Of a stretch of 64,000 nucleotides of DNA, positions 1-51,494 are shown piece after piece. This DNA is from Ovis canadensis (lineage: Eukaryota; Chordata; Mammalia; Artiodactyla; Bovidae): NCBI RefSeq assembly GCF_042477335.2, contig NC_091247.1, forward strand, positions 227,316,001-227,380,000, read 5' to 3'. The position numbers and the translations under genes are program-made. The notes beneath the pieces were generated by a model. That model was not told the DNA's origin. It searched no databases and saw nothing but the letters and a program-made list of their open reading frames with translations. Each line of letters begins with the position of its first letter. Within the stretch, counting starts at the first letter, position 1.

Positions 1-823
1 ACAAAATAATCATAATTACATGGTACATAGAAGCTCTCTTGCTGATTTTGGTCTTCAAGATTTTCAAGTATGTTGATGTGTTTTTTGGAATAGAATAGAG
101 ATTGTTCAGGACAAATTCATCCTGTATGACACATTACTTACAGATTTATTTGAATGCTGGGGTGATAGTGCAGAAGGAAAACTCGATGTATTAGAAAGCT
201 GCTGCCAAGGAAGTAACAAAATGTTTTCATTTTCCTTTGTGCTAGAACTGTGACTAAGAAACTGTAGGTAAATTGGACGGTTTAGTTAACTCTCCAGGAG
301 AATTAACCTTGTAAAGAGATCCTTTTTATGTAGCAAAAAATCATTAACTCGTTGTTGTCCACCCTCCAGCCTTACCATTGACAGTCCTCTGAAAGGAGGG
401 GGTAGTGCCCGGGTGGGGGTTCTGAGGGGAAGTGGTCGGGGTTGCCAGGCGACACCAGACTGTGTTCCTGAAACAGACTCCTGTGAAGCTCCTTTCTTTC
501 ATGTGGGCTCAGCTGACCTGTGGTGCAGTCACAGTGCGCTCACTCTTGCCTGTGAGCGTGCTGCCCCCTGTGACAGAGCCATTTCCCAGCTGACCACTCT
601 TTGGGGAGAAGGCCTCGGTGGGGCCGAGTCCACGTCCTGCCAGAAGCCCCGTGTTCCTCTCTTGGGGACCCCATACTGTCAGGGAACCAGGCCCTTTTTG
701 TGACGTTCCTGTGGCTCCGTGTTAAGTATGCATTGCATGATTGTTTAATGTTTAGCCTATTAAAGGTGTAGTCTCATGGAAAGTAGTTTATTTTTATGCA
801 TTTTTCCCTTTGTTTCAATGCAG
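1..823 (+). other. NUP50: NUP50 last intron (3' part)
   Basis: This AT-rich stretch precedes the last NUP50 exon. It ends in a pyrimidine-rich tract and a cag acceptor at 821-823. No conserved exon is visible in it; the open frame near 413-703 has no recognisable protein and no splice support. I see no clear young repeat here. Confidence 0.6.
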
Positions 824-1026
824 GCAACATACTGCTCAACATCCTGATTGCACCCAGCATGCCATGCACCCGCACAGGGAAGAACAACGTGCTCGTCGTC
901 TGCGTTCCGAACCCGCCCGTCGATGAGAAGAACGCCGCCACCCCCGTCCCCATGTTGATCCGGGTGAAGACGAGCGAGGACGCGGATGAGCTGCACAGAA
1001 TCCTGCTGGAGAAGAAGGGTGCCTGA
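824..1026 (+). CDS. NUP50: NUP50 terminal coding exon (C-terminal part of Ran-binding domain)
   Basis: This exon encodes the C-terminal 67 residues of nucleoporin 50, an FG nucleoporin of the nuclear basket that binds importin-alpha and, through a C-terminal RanBP1-like domain, Ran-GTP, helping importin recycling and cargo release. The acceptor is cag at 821-823. The exon begins with the last two bases of a split Gly codon, reads NILLNILIAPSMPC, continues through KNNVLVVCVPNPP and MLIRVKTSEDADELH, and ends LLEKKGA before TGA at 1024-1026. These are conserved blocks at the end of the RanBP1-type fold. Earlier exons lie left of the window, so the gene is partial only because the window begins inside it. 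Identification rests on protein recognition and on the neighbouring KIAA0930, which is next to NUP50 in human. Confidence 0.93.
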
Positions 1027-4000
1027 GCATGCCCGCCGAGGAGTGGCTGCCACGCTGCTGCTTCCCCTAGCGCCCCTGAGCTTAGTCAGTTTTCTTCTCT
1101 TCTTACTTTGACGTTCTAGGACTTAGAGATAACTTAAAACTTTTGTGGGGAACATTAATATTAAAAGGCCAATAAAACCTTCAATGTTAAGTGTTAAGAA
1201 ATTGCATTCTCCCTTCTTAAGAACTGTCTAATGTGTAAAATACATTTGAAAGAAAAATTTTGGAAGATTTTTAACATTTATTAAACTAACCACAAGTGAT
1301 TTCTTAATGGACTGAAATCAGGGTATCGATTAGATTTCCCAAAGGCTTTTCTGATCCAGGGCTTGGGGTCTGCTGCCAGCATCTGCGCAGCCGCTCGTCC
1401 TCCAGTGAGCGTGGCTGGTGTGGGGTGGACCTGCTGCCGCGCTGTGGCCGAGGTGCTCACCTGTGCTTTGTCATGTTACTTTACAGCTGGAACGTTTGCC
1501 TTCAGCAGTGGAGTCCTCAGCCGTTTTCGTGTGGACGCTGGCCTCTAACCCTACAGGCTGCTTTGCTAGGATTCCAGAGCTGCTTTTTCATTTTAAGAGG
1601 AAATGAGTAGCTTGTTGTTTGGTTTTGTAGGTTCCTTCATGAGGTGCTCTTACTTCTGTATCCCCCTAGAGACGAAAGGGATGGGGGGCTTGCCAGGAAA
1701 GAGGTTGAAAAGCACAAATTTGGTAGTTTGTAGACCACAGACAGTGGTCACAACCCTTATAGAAAAAAGGGTTAAACCGTACAACAAAAGGGAAAGAATA
1801 TGCTCTTAGTTAATTGTACCGTGATGAACCCTATGGATCTAAACCCTAACCTTAAGTCATAGGAGCTTTTATTACACATGAGCCATGTGAACTAAGCAGG
1901 AAACACGCAATAAGGTAATGGAAGAGGAAGTTGTGTGTGTAAACGTTGCCTTTAACTTTTAGACACCAGTGTATTCTACATTTGATACTGAAATTTCCAT
2001 TTGCTTTTTAATGGTGAGATGGTCCGTATGTTCATGTGGAATGGAGCCATGGCTGCCCCCGGGGCAGCCACGTTGCTTCTCCATAGCTTTTGGGTAACTA
2101 GCACTAGCGCTCTCTGAAGACTCTGGTCACGCGAACTAGATGTCAGGTTTGATGCTATCAAAGTCCACTTTGATTCCTCATGAGTCATTTAATGCTGGTA
2201 CCAGACAGGCTCAGGGTCTGTGCCTGAGGGCTCACACTTGTATATTCTGCTCTTCAGAACATAATGTCTTCTGACTTCAAAAAAAGATAAGTCAAAATTA
2301 CTGTAGCTAGTACAGTTGCTTTCATTAAAAAAAAATACAATTTTTAGATGTAAAGGGAGCAGGGAAACCATTTTATGATACATTACTGTTTAATACTTGA
2401 GGTAAAGTAGTTGGGCCAACACTGATCATGAAATTCTTGTACTACTGCATTCTCACCTCTGATTCCGTGGAAGACGTTGGCCCATGTGTGGCTTTGGGTA
2501 GACAACATGCACTATTAGGGAATAATTTGGCTGTATCATGAGGCCTGGGGAGGAAGTGGCAATTGTTGTTTCTTTTACTTTTTAGAAATGAGAAGTTCAT
2601 GAGTGTTCGTTGTAGATGAGTTTTAGTTAACAAGTGGTTGATTACTTAGTACTGGCCCTTCCCTTTTCACACTAGGTTTACCCAGCTGTTACAGGGATGG
2701 GGAAATTTGGGGAACAAACCTCATCAGCACATCCTAGCTTTCACATGCTCCTTGTCCCACCGGAAAGTCAGGCTCACAGACTTCTTTATCTGTAGGAACT
2801 CTGGTGCATTATTTTGTTTGCCTTTGCATGTGATGTGGAATGTTCACCAAAAATGGCATGAAAGTCATGATTGGATTAACTCTTCCCCACCAGCATCCTA
2901 AAAAGTTTGTCTTTTTTAATTACTGGGTGTGTGTGGCTTTTTTTCTAACATTCCCAGCAAATTCTTGCTAAGACTGTACTGTTAAAGTGGAAATTACAGG
3001 GGGGACATGTGGTATGTATACCATAAGTCAAAATGTGGTATTGTCTTAAAATCACTCTTGTCCTTTAGGAACTTGCCGGTCTCCACTTTAATTATGTCTG
3101 AGTGTAAAAGAGCCTAGTAAGTGTATGTGGATTTCTCTGTAAAATCTTTAAGTCCATGTATGTTACTGGGGGAGGGGCGCCTTGGCCCCTGGAGGGCTGG
3201 CCTTTTTGTCCCCACTGTTTAACAGCTCAATTCTACCCCTTGGGTTTAGATTTATTTTTTAAGAAGTTATTAGAAACTAGGCTTTAAAATGTTGAATGTG
3301 GATGAAGTTTTTATCTTTGGTTTGAGAATCTACGAAGAGAGTGTCGTAAATGTGGCCTAAAGGGTGTATATATCTTTAAATCAGATTGTGCTGTATCTTT
3401 ACAAATACCGAATATCCCAGTGGCCTTTTTTTAACTGCTGTGTGTTCATCTCTTCCTTTTGAGCATTCCCATTAAGCAAAAAACAGAGTACTGTGCTGTT
3501 TTCATGACTAGAATTGCAGGCTGAGAATGCGTGTCCAGTTTCTAAACTTCAGATTGTGTTTCTCATGAAAGCACAGGTCTGCTTATGGACTGGTTTTCTT
3601 TTAAAAGGATTATTTTATGGTTTGAATTCTAAATCATATTTTTGATATGCTGCATGCCAAAAAATACCTACCTGTTCTGGGGTAGAGGGAAAAAACTAAT
3701 ATTCTACCTTACTGTTAGAGTTTAGGGAAGGCTTTTCTGGTTTAGTTTTAAAGGTCAGCGAATTGCCTGTTTCTGAGCATTTGTCAGTTATTCTGTTTCA
3801 GAACAGTTCAGAACAATCCAAATGAAAGTGCAGTGCATTTTTACAAACTAAGCGACTCGCTCCCAAACCCCTGGTAGTCATCCTCATTCTGGAAGTGAGG
3901 TCTCTGAGCACAGACCGCTTTGTCCTGGAGCACCAGTAGGCGACAGGGAGGGGCCTGTCACAACTTCCTTCCCGTGTGGTGCTCTGAGCACAAGGCCTGT

Positions 4001-4270
4001 GTGTGTGTGTCGCTGGTGTGACAGACACAGGTGTGTGTGTGTGTGCGCGTGTTGCTGGTGTGGCAGACCCATTTGTAGCAGAGATGGGAAACTTGGTCGC
4101 ATATCAAATGGATCGATTGTTTGCTTTCTATTTTATATAGGAAACTTTTCTAAAGCTAAAATACTTGAATTGTCAGACAATGTAATCTCGGTGTGTATCC
4201 GTTTTTGAATGATCCCGTTGAGCAAGTGTATCAATCCATGAAATGTGAATAAATGGAAAGTAAACAGAAT
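1027..4270 (+). other. NUP50: NUP50 3' UTR with two candidate poly(A) signals
   Basis: AT-rich non-coding sequence follows the stop. AATAAA occurs at 1171-1176, about 150 bases after the stop, and again at 4248-4253. The first would give a short message and the second a 3.2-kb 3' UTR, which agrees with the long 3' UTR I recall for NUP50. There is no clear young transposon between the two sites, consistent with retained transcribed sequence. A GT-rich microsatellite sits near 4 kb. Use of each site is inferred. Confidence 0.65.
3998..4052. repeat. GT-rich imperfect microsatellite
   Basis: Two GT runs of about 10 to 14 bases are separated by a related spacer (gtcgctggtgtgacagac, then gttgctggtgtggcagac). 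This gives an imperfect duplicated block rather than a pure dinucleotide tract. It lies in the NUP50 3' UTR. Confidence 0.7.
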
Positions 4271-5639
4271 CAGCGTTTGACACTCTATGTTCCTCTGCTG
4301 CACCTGGTGTTGGTGCAAGTCAAGCCCGCCGGAGGGGGAGGAGCCGTGTGGGAGTGTGCCCGGAAGCCCCTAGCAGCAGGAGGGTCGGCTGGCAGGCAAG
4401 ACCCAGACCCACTGGTAACTGGATCCCGAGGTGCCTTGGAACCCTTGTGCCGGATGAGACCCATTCCAGGCCATTCAAGACTTTCTGTTCGGTCCCTGTT
4501 TTTACAGGTTAGACTGGGAATAGCAGGCCCTTCATTGGCTATTGTGAGGAGCGTGCTAGGAGCTTTTAATGTATTCTTGCTTAGTGCTTGCAGCAAACCT
4601 TCCAAACGTGGGCTCCTGAGGGCACTTTCCAAAGAAACGAGTTTGGGCAGGCAAGGTTTCTTCCAGCAAGTAAGTGGAGTTGGGAATCTGTCCAGGAGGA
4701 CATTGTGAAACTTAAGGATCAAAATGACCGAGGAAAAACAATGTATTTTGCGTCTATGTAACCTTGTTTTTGGTGATTTAGGAAATCACTACTAAGGCAT
4801 TAACACAGTAATTTAGAGTAAGGTTCATATATTTAAAACATTTCTGAGTTATTCACTTAGCTTATTTAATAAGAGGTGTCTCTGTTCAAGAAAACTATTA
4901 CAAAGACTAAGTTACCCATCAAAATGGTTTTCTTGCGCTGGCAACGTGTCGTGGAAACTACTGAAGACGCTGAGTGCAGGTACTGTCTAGAGAGGAGCGC
5001 GCTGCAGCCACGCTGGCCCTGCTTCAGGCGCTCAGCTGATGGCCAGGCTGGGGCGGTGGTCCTGCAGGGTGGTCCTGAGGGCAGCGGCAGCAGCACCCAG
5101 GGCCCTGACAGAATCACGCTTGGGGGCCCACCCTGCACCTGCCGAAGCAGAGGCAGATGTCGTTCGCACACTATAGAATTCTCAGCAGTTTCTAGTCTAT
5201 GCACCGAGCTGCACACCCATCACCACTGTTAGCAAGAATTCCAGAACATTTTATCACCAGCCGTCTGGATTTTAACAGCTGTTTCGTACTCACGTCAAAT
5301 TTGAGGACCCGTGGGCTACATCTGTGTTCCTTTATGACTGTTGTTTCAAGATAACCTATAAAATGCCCTTTTGGTACAATGATCATCATAGCTTCCTGGA
5401 ACTACACCAGCCTTTGTACATGTCTCAGTCCAGCTTCACCGCACCTGGGAAGGTAGGTGGCGGTTCTTCACAGTTCAGAAAACCCCAAGGAGATGGAGCC
5501 TGTTGGCGGAACAGCCACATGGGGCTCCCTGCAGTGTGTCTTGAAGGTATGTGTGTGCCCAGTAAAGGACCAAGCTTCACTGGTTTCTGAAACTGTCTAA
5601 AATCTCTTTAACAAAGTGGTTTATTGAAAATATAATCAA
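4271..5639. other. Intergenic, no gene recognised
   Basis: This stretch lies between the distal NUP50 poly(A) signal and an L1 3' end. Open frames of 116-151 residues occur on both strands but match nothing I know and lack splice or poly(A) context. A stretch near 5200-5260 (cacccatcaccactgttag, then gaattccagaacattttatc) resembles an old LINE1 remnant, but not securely. Confidence 0.5.
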
Positions 5640-5828
5640 CGTATAAAGTAGGTAACTAAGAGAACCTACTGTTTAGCACAGGGAACCCTACAATGATGGG
5701 TGGTGACCTAAATGGGAAAGAAAATCTATAAAGAGTGGAAATGTGTACATGTGTTAACTGATTCTCTTTACAGCAGAAATACAACATTGTAAAGCAAGTA
5801 TACTCCAATAAAAATTAATTTTAAAAAT
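5640..5828 (+). mobile_element. LINE1 3' end
   Basis: The sequence matches the artiodactyl L1 3' terminus. It contains a tgtttagcacagggaac-like block, a toned-down acctaaatgggaaagaaaatc block, then gaaatacaacattgtaaa and the terminal actccaataaaaattaatt with its own AATAAA. The copy is 5'-truncated and old. It sits in the narrow gap between the ends of the two convergent genes. Confidence 0.8.
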
Positions 5829-5869
5829 ATATAATCACTAGTTTACTAAAAACCATGATGTTTCAAATG

Positions 5870-8800
5870 GAGCAGTCTCATTGTTTTATTAAAGTAAGTC
5901 AGGTTCCTTAACCCACAAACAGGAAAAAAGTGTCTTGTTAAGCCTTTCGGCTTACGTGGAGGCCAAGTCAGGAGAGAACTGAATAAAGCAAAGGAAAAGA
6001 CATCTTTTGTCTGATCATCCCCAAAACAAATATTTTCCTTCCTCATAGAAGTTTTCCAACTGTCCTGTCACTTTAACATTTGAGCGCAGAGTACAGGGTG
6101 CTTACACATTCAACATGTGCATAGACAATGAGCCGTGGTGCTGTATGGATGGTTATACATCTACCCCTCCTCCCGGTAGAAAGCTCCCCAAGGTTTTCCT
6201 TCCAGTCAACTTCTTTTTTTTCCAAGCTAGGGCACGACAGTGGTTCCTAAAGCGCATCTATGCCAGAGTGAGAGAATGGGGACAGAGGTAGCCTTCGAGA
6301 GCAGGCAGTTAGCAGGGCACAGCTACTGCAGGCAGCTTCCAAGTTAGAGACTCTCAAGGAAGTCAGCAAGAAAGCAGGCTGCCTGGATGAAGAGGAAGTC
6401 CTCTCTTCCCTACTAAACTGCCTCCTCTTTAAGCACCATCTGCACATCTTCCTAGGTACAGGCTGCCCTTGGTGACGCCAGTTCTGAGGATCCTGGCTTG
6501 TGTTTCTAATGCAGTGACTTTCTAGGAGATGTCATTTGAAGTGATGACCCTATTTCCTAATTGTCTGTGTTCCTCCCAACTGGCCCCTGCCCCCACCTTT
6601 TGTTTTAACTTTCTGTGGTGTCTAGGCCTTTTGCCCATGACCTCATGACATCAGAGATCACCTAACCGTGGAAAGAAAGAGCCCGCTGCCTGAGCAGTTT
6701 CCTTCCACAGAACCTGCAGGTGGCGGCGCTGGTGGAGTTGGCCTGTAGGGGCTGTGAACATTCTCAGTGTCTACCTGACAGCTAGGAGGCAACAGAGAGC
6801 CACAGTCCAAAACCACCTTCCAGAAGACCAGTCGCTTGTTGGGAGCCTGCCAGCACTTGAACCTGGGACTCCTGACTTTTATTCTAGTCTTTTTCCCACG
6901 TCTCTGAGGGCCTTTTAAGAGGTTCTCTAGCAAAAGCTTGGGAAATTTTATAGCTGAAAGGGTATATACTGCTTTATAGGGGCCAAAAGCAGAACCTAAA
7001 GCATATCTGTGATTTCATTCTACAAATACAGCATCTGAGCACATTCCAGCTGCTGGCCTCCAGACCTCCCTGCCAACTCCCAGGCCCGCCAAAGCTGGGG
7101 CGTGCCTTCTTGTCATTCAGTAGAGTAACTTGTATCAAAGCTCCAAAGGTTAAGACATCTCCGGGGGAAAAAATTAAGATTCAATCAGCAAGTTAACACA
7201 TTGAAGTAGTATCCGTATTTAATCCGAAACACCCATTAGAGAAAAAAATAATGGTACAGATTCAATAGAGAAGAAATAAATAATACCCAACATGCAAATC
7301 AACTTTCAAAAGAAATGCAAAGTCATAAAGCACAGCTAACAGCCAACCACAATTACTGCTTAGAAATTATTCCTATTGTATGTGGAAGATGGTTAATCCC
7401 GAAGCCGTTGACAGTGCTTATGGAAATACCACCAACAGGTCCTAACACAGTCAAAGTATGCCGTCGTGTTTCTGCTAAAATAGACTTTGTAGAAATCATT
7501 TTAATTGAGCCTCAAAGTCATGAAAAACCTCCACAGGTTTTCTTTGCAGGTTTACGTATCGTCACACATAGAATCCGTTTGGAGACCATAAAAGATTACT
7601 ATTTACACCTAAATCGCCCAACCTTCAGGAAGTGGGGGAATGAGAGACTGGATGCCCACAGCGGAGCTGGAGCATCACTGTGGGTTTTGACCTGCTGAGC
7701 TCAGGGCTGGAGCCGCAGCTGCAAAGATGCCCGCCCGCCTCAGGCAGGGTAGCGAACTGTAAACACAAACGCCCGCACAAGGCCGGCCGCCTCCACTCCC
7801 GAGGCTCTGCCAGCCATGGACTCTGAACCCAACCCCGGGCCACTCGGTGTTCAAGGGACCTGGCTTCCGTGTGGTGCCCCGGGGCTCAGACGAAGGACGG
7901 GCTGCAGGGCTCCTTTCTACCCATGGCCATGTCAGCGCCCAGTCAGTCCGTGAGCAGGGACAAGGGAAGGAAGCCACAGTGCCCCCAGCACCCAGCTCCT
8001 GGGAGGATGGGACGGGACTCTGGCCGGAGAGGAGCCCTGTCCAAAGAACAGCTGATGCCCCCAGACGCTGCTTCACCCCGGCTCTGGGGCCCGACCTGGG
8101 CCAGCATCGCATTCCTGCTGGAGTCTGTCCCACTAGGGCGGACACCTTTCAAAGAGAAACAGCTCTGCTTTCTGATACTCAGGAGAGAAAAGGACTGAAC
8201 AGGAATAATCCATGAACTGTCAAAAGACACTTGGCTTTTGAAACTAAATTCCAGCTACACTGGAAAACTGAACAGAATTATCAGAGTGGAATCTATTACC
8301 ATGGTGTAAGTTGACAGTTTTATCTGCAAATCTTAAAAATTTGGCCAGCAATTTAAAATGCCTGTGTTATGATAATGTCAAATACGTTTTTCAAATGTCG
8401 GTCATTAGACAATAGTAACTGCATAGGGACTTCCTCTGGAATGTCTTTTAACAGAAAAAAAAATGATGTTTTCACATCATTCTTCAAAAATGTTTACTGA
8501 CTAGTTTATGTGATTAAAATAGCAAAAAGAGATCCTGGTTTGATTCTAGCTAGATTCTTTGAAAAAAAAAAAATCACATCAGGAACATGCCTTTCTGTCA
8601 TTAGCATCTTTGGTAGAAACCTAGTTGATTTCTTACGCTTTGCTCACAGTCCTTGAAAAGCCCAAATATTAGCAAGGCTCTGACTCACCAGAAAACCCAC
8701 GCTATCTCCAAGTTGACTGGCTATAGGATACTTTGCTTGTCTTTGACAACTTCTCTGTTACCTAATGTTTTAAATGATATTTGTTTTAAATAATATTCTT

Positions 8801-11617
8801 TTGAAGTAACAAGGCTCAGTTGTTTTCACAGACAACTGAAAATTCTTTCTATCAGACACTGGGATGGAGACTGAACACGGCCTGAACCCTCAGGCTCTGG
8901 GAGATGCAAACAGGGACCACAGGGCCTGGCCAGACTATAGAACCAAGACGTTTCACTGGAAAGAAGGGAACTTCCTTACTAATGTCCTTAAAAAGCTTAA
9001 AGGTTACAGGCATCTTCAAAGGAACCCCGGACTTGAATTCCAGTTCCCACACGCTCTGGCCACCACACGCTCTGGCCACCTCCATGTTACATAAGCCAGG
9101 CATGTTCCTGGAAAATGAAAGACGGCCTTACAGGAAGTGAGGTGTGGCCACACCGAGATGCCCCGGGACGTTGGAGGCCCGGTTCCAGCTGTCACGTGCC
9201 TCTCTGTGACTCTGTTACTGAAGTCATTTGGGACTGAAAAAAGCAAAACTCAGAAGAACGGCTTACTGCCTAGTGACCAAACGCCTCTACGCTTGTTTAG
9301 AACAAGTGTCAGAAGTACCCCGGGGAGGGTTTAAGACTGAGAAAGCTCAGCTCCTGTGTCTGTCCTGGGGCGGCAGGGGCCGCAGCTCCGTGTCCACTGG
9401 GGCCGGACGCCTGGGCTGTGCGCCTGTCGTCCGGCTCACTGTCCAGTCTTGGGCAGCTCACCTGACCTCCCTGTGGCCACCTCCTCGTCTGCAAGACGGG
9501 GGTGAGGATGGCACCTAAATGTCTAGCATAGTGCCTGCATATGCCAGGGACTCCTCAACGTTGGGTATGAAACAGCCAAACCATGCTGTGCGTCTGTTCA
9601 TGTGCTTCACGAGCGAGGTGTGATTGCTAACCCCTGGCCCTCCTTTCCAAGATCTGCAAAGCACGAATACAAGCTTCCTGCAGTTGGCCCTCAGTTACCC
9701 TACGAGGTGTCTTAACAGGGGAGCCTATTCCTGGCCCCAGCGGGAGGCCCCTCCTCCGGCTCCTCACCGCGGATGATGAGGCGGGCCCTGCACTTGTACG
9801 TGTGCTGAACGACCTCACCCCGGGGAGATGAGTCAGGACTGCATTTTTCCCAAGGTCGGGCCCAGAGCCTTCAGATCCCAGAAAACCAGGAAGGAAAGGA
9901 GCCCAGGGAACACTCAACCCCCGTCTCAGGACCCTGGCTGGACTCCCGGCTCCCTGAAGCTCTGCTCCAGCACTCTGGGGCTGGAAGACGCAGCTTTGGG
10001 ACGTCAGATGGTCAAACCGTGTGAGGAGCTGAGATGCAGCTGAACATGCGTGAGCCGGGCGCTGTCAGAGGAGGCGAGAATGTTCGCCCTGACCTCACTG
10101 CTCGCCTTCTTGGCCCGGGTGACAGGGTTGGGGTGGGCGCGGAGGGGGAGGAAAGCATTCCTATGCCCCATCACCTGAGCTGAGCTATGCGGAATGACTG
10201 GCCATCTCATCCTGACCTGGTCGTGTGCTGGAACCCTGGAGACTTCAGTGAGGTAGGTGGTATCAGCCCCATTCACAGGTGGGCAAACTGAGGCAGAATG
10301 AAATGCAGTAGCTCGCTTTTAATAACAGCATACAAAATCTGGAGAAGCCCCAAAGGAGTCCCCCTGTTACCCAGAGCTCGAAGCAAACCCTTGGAGCGCA
10401 AAGGACAGAAACGGACGGGAACATGAGCCCCTCCTCCTTCCCCTCTCCTCCTTCAGGGGTTCACTAAACACACACCAGGGACCCTTCGGATACCTCTGAG
10501 GGCGCGCACAGAGCAGCAGAGACTCAGCTAACGGCTTATCCCGTGGGAAACAGCAAGAGCAGCGTTTCTGCTTCCGGGGAGACTCCTGGTTCTGAGAGGA
10601 GCACGGTGTGTCCCCGCAGATGGAAACCTTCCATCCAAGCTGGAAGGAAGCCTGACCAGCCCCAGGCCACGGGGAAGCCAATGCCTCTTTGCCTCAGTGA
10701 CTGGCCTGAGAGGTGGGACCGGCACACCCAGTCAAAGAAAATGAGCTCCAGGAAAGCAGGGAAGATGAGACGCTCCGGCCCCTGCCCTGGCCCCAGAGGA
10801 CGGAGGCTCGGCCTGGAACCTTTCTGGGAGGACATCACCCCACGACGCATCATCCACCCTTCCGGCGGGAGACCCCACCCTTCTCCTGTCTGGGTACGAC
10901 CCCTCCCTCCTGCCCTCAGGACCCCAATCCTGCGGGTCACGCCAGCCGAGGTGCAGACAGGTCGTCTCCGGGTTGGAGGTGTGTGTATGTGGGTGATGCT
11001 CTTTGGCTGGAAGCAAAGGCCATTCTGGCGGGACGAGGGCCGGTCTTGAGCCGGGCGCGGGGTGAGGTATTCCCAGCCCAGGGCAGAGCCAGCAGACGGC
11101 CGTGCTCCCTGTGGAAACCCATCTAAAGACGACCGCGGGGAAGCCGGGAGGACAGACGATCGGGACTGACTCATTGGATCAGCGTCACCACATCTTAAAC
11201 CAGTTTTCCTTGAGCGCTGGACACGTGGCGCGGCTCCAGCCAGGTGGTCTCCCTGCTGTCTGCTGGGAGGTGAGCGTCGGGTCCGCAGGCTAGCCGCTGG
11301 CCGCTCCCTCGCTCTCTTGCGGCCTACTGGTGGGTCTGCTCCTTGGGGTGCAGAGGATCCCCCCAGAGACAGGCTGAGGGTGGTGGGTGGGCGGGCGCAG
11401 GGGCCGGAGCAGGGCCAGCAGGGACGAGGAGGAGGCACTTCAGTTTGGGCTGGTGTTCGTGGGGTCGGCCCTGGCCCCAGGAGGCGAGCGGCCCCGCCTG
11501 GCTCCGGCTCCGGTGCTGGGCGGTCCCAGAAGACCCCAGTGGCGGTGGGCAGGTAGGCACTTGGCAGTACCCCAGGACTGGGCAGGGCTGGGGGCTCCGC
11601 GCGGGCTCCGCACACGG
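5870..11617 (-). other. KIAA0930: Probable KIAA0930 3' UTR
   Basis: This is non-coding sequence downstream of the KIAA0930 stop on the minus strand. Minus-strand poly(A) signals are AATAAA at 5885-5890 and 6878-6883, and ATTAAA at 10318-10323. It is not clear which is used, so the left boundary is a guess at the most distal good signal. No BovB, Bov-tA or CHR element was seen across nearly 6 kb. That contrasts with intron 1 and fits transcribed, constrained sequence. Long open frames here, including one of 403 codons at 10536-11747, are GC-rich shadows. Confidence 0.45.
10240..10310 (+). repeat. MIR SINE fragment
   Basis: The run gaggtaggtggtatcagccc followed by cattcacaggtgggcaaactgaggca matches the MIR core region (minus-to-plus pattern: cattttacagatgaggaaactgaggc). 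It is short, diverged and ancient. Confidence 0.55.
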
Positions 11618-50144
<38,527 letters not shown>

Positions 50145-50294
50145 GTGCTGCAGCGAGCGCTCCTCGGCCTCCGCGCCGCCCGCAGGCTCGGGGGAGGCGG
50201 CGGCGGCGGCCGGGAGGGCGGGCGGCCCGGCCCGGAGCCCCGCGGGCGCGGGCACAGCGTCGCAGGCCCGGCCCGGCGGCCGCGCGGAGGCCAT
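50145..50294 (-). CDS. KIAA0930: Possible in-frame N-terminal extension of KIAA0930
   Basis: These 50 codons, MASARPPGRACDAV to GAEAEERSLQH, run directly into MLRAIAEER without a stop. The open frame continues further upstream to at least 50615. The extension is low-complexity and Ala/Pro-rich, as expected from translated CpG-island 5' UTR. It may be a real isoform, because the ATG context is good, or untranslated sequence. Confidence 0.35.
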
Positions 50295-51148
50295 GCCGGG
50301 CCCCGACTCATCGCCCGCGCCGCGGTGCCCGCGGGGGCCCCGGGCGCGCCCCGCCGACCCCGCCCCGGCGCCGCCCGCCGCCAGCACCAGAGAAGCCACA
50401 ATCCGCCTTTGTGCGCGTCTTCGCCGCCGTCGCCGCCCGCCGAGCCCGGCGAAACCAGCGCACCTCCGCGTCGCTGACACACCGCCTGCGCGCCTCCAGG
50501 CCGCCGCCGGCCCCGCCCGGCCCCGCCCTGCCCCGCCCCCAAGCCGTCCGGGTCCCGCCCCAGCCCCGCCTCTGCCCGCCCTTAGACCACACCCCAACCA
50601 TCCAGATCCCGCCACCGTCCCTCAGGCCCCGCCCTCGACCGTCGAGGTTCCGCCCCTTCCCACCCTCAGGCCACACCCACCCATCCAGATCCTGCCACCA
50701 TCCCCAGGCCCCGCCCCCTGATCACAGAGGCCCCGCCCCTGGCTCCCAGGCCTCACCCCAGACACGCCCAGATCACGCCCCCGTCTCAGGCCACGCCCCG
50801 GGTCACCCGCCTGTGACCTGCCGCGGGGGGACCAACCCGGCCGGCTCCACACCCTACGCGCTGCCCCATGAGAGACTGAATTTGTCACTTGCCCTCCCTG
50901 TTGTCACCCTTCTCTCCTCAATCAAGTTGTCAGTACCGGTTTCCGCTGCCAACTTCCTCTTCATAACCCAGAAAGGGGTCACCCCTCCCCCAGAAACAGG
51001 TCTCACGCGGTGGGGTGGGGGACAGTGGAAAAGCCCTTCCTGTCGCCGCAGCCTCCTTCGCCTGCCACAGTGCAGGGTGCTGAGAAAGCCTGCTTCCTCA
51101 GCCCTGCGATGGGGTGTCTCTGAGTGTTAACTAGGTACAAGGGGGTTG

Positions 51149-51494
51149 AAGAAGACTCTTGAGAGTCCCTTGGACTGCAAGGAGATCAATTCAGTCCATC
51201 CTAAAGGAGATCAGTCCTGAGTGTTCAAGGACTGATGCTGAAGCTGAGGCTCCAATATTTTGGCCACCTGATGCGAAGAGCTGACTCATTTGAAAAGACC
51301 TTGATGCTGGGAAAGAAAGGCAGGAGGAGAACGGGAGGACAGAGGATGAGATGGTTGTATAGTGTCACCTACTCAATGGACATGAGTTTGGGTAAACTCC
51401 CGGAGTTGGTGATGGACAGAGAGGCCTGGCATGCTGCGGTCCATGAGGTCACAAAGAGTCGGACATGACCGAGCTACCGAACTGAACTGAACCG
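51149..51494 (+). mobile_element. BovB LINE 3' part with exact 9-bp duplication
   Basis: It starts agaagactcttgagagtccc and runs through actgatgctgaagctgaggc and gatggttgtatagtgtcacc to the terminal gaactgaactgaac. The duplication agggggttg is at 51140-51148 and 51495-51503. Confidence 0.93.

Noticed and set aside
7315..7698. 127-codon plus-strand frame near 7.3 kb
   Set aside because: AT-rich, antisense to the probable KIAA0930 3' UTR, and matches no protein I recognise.
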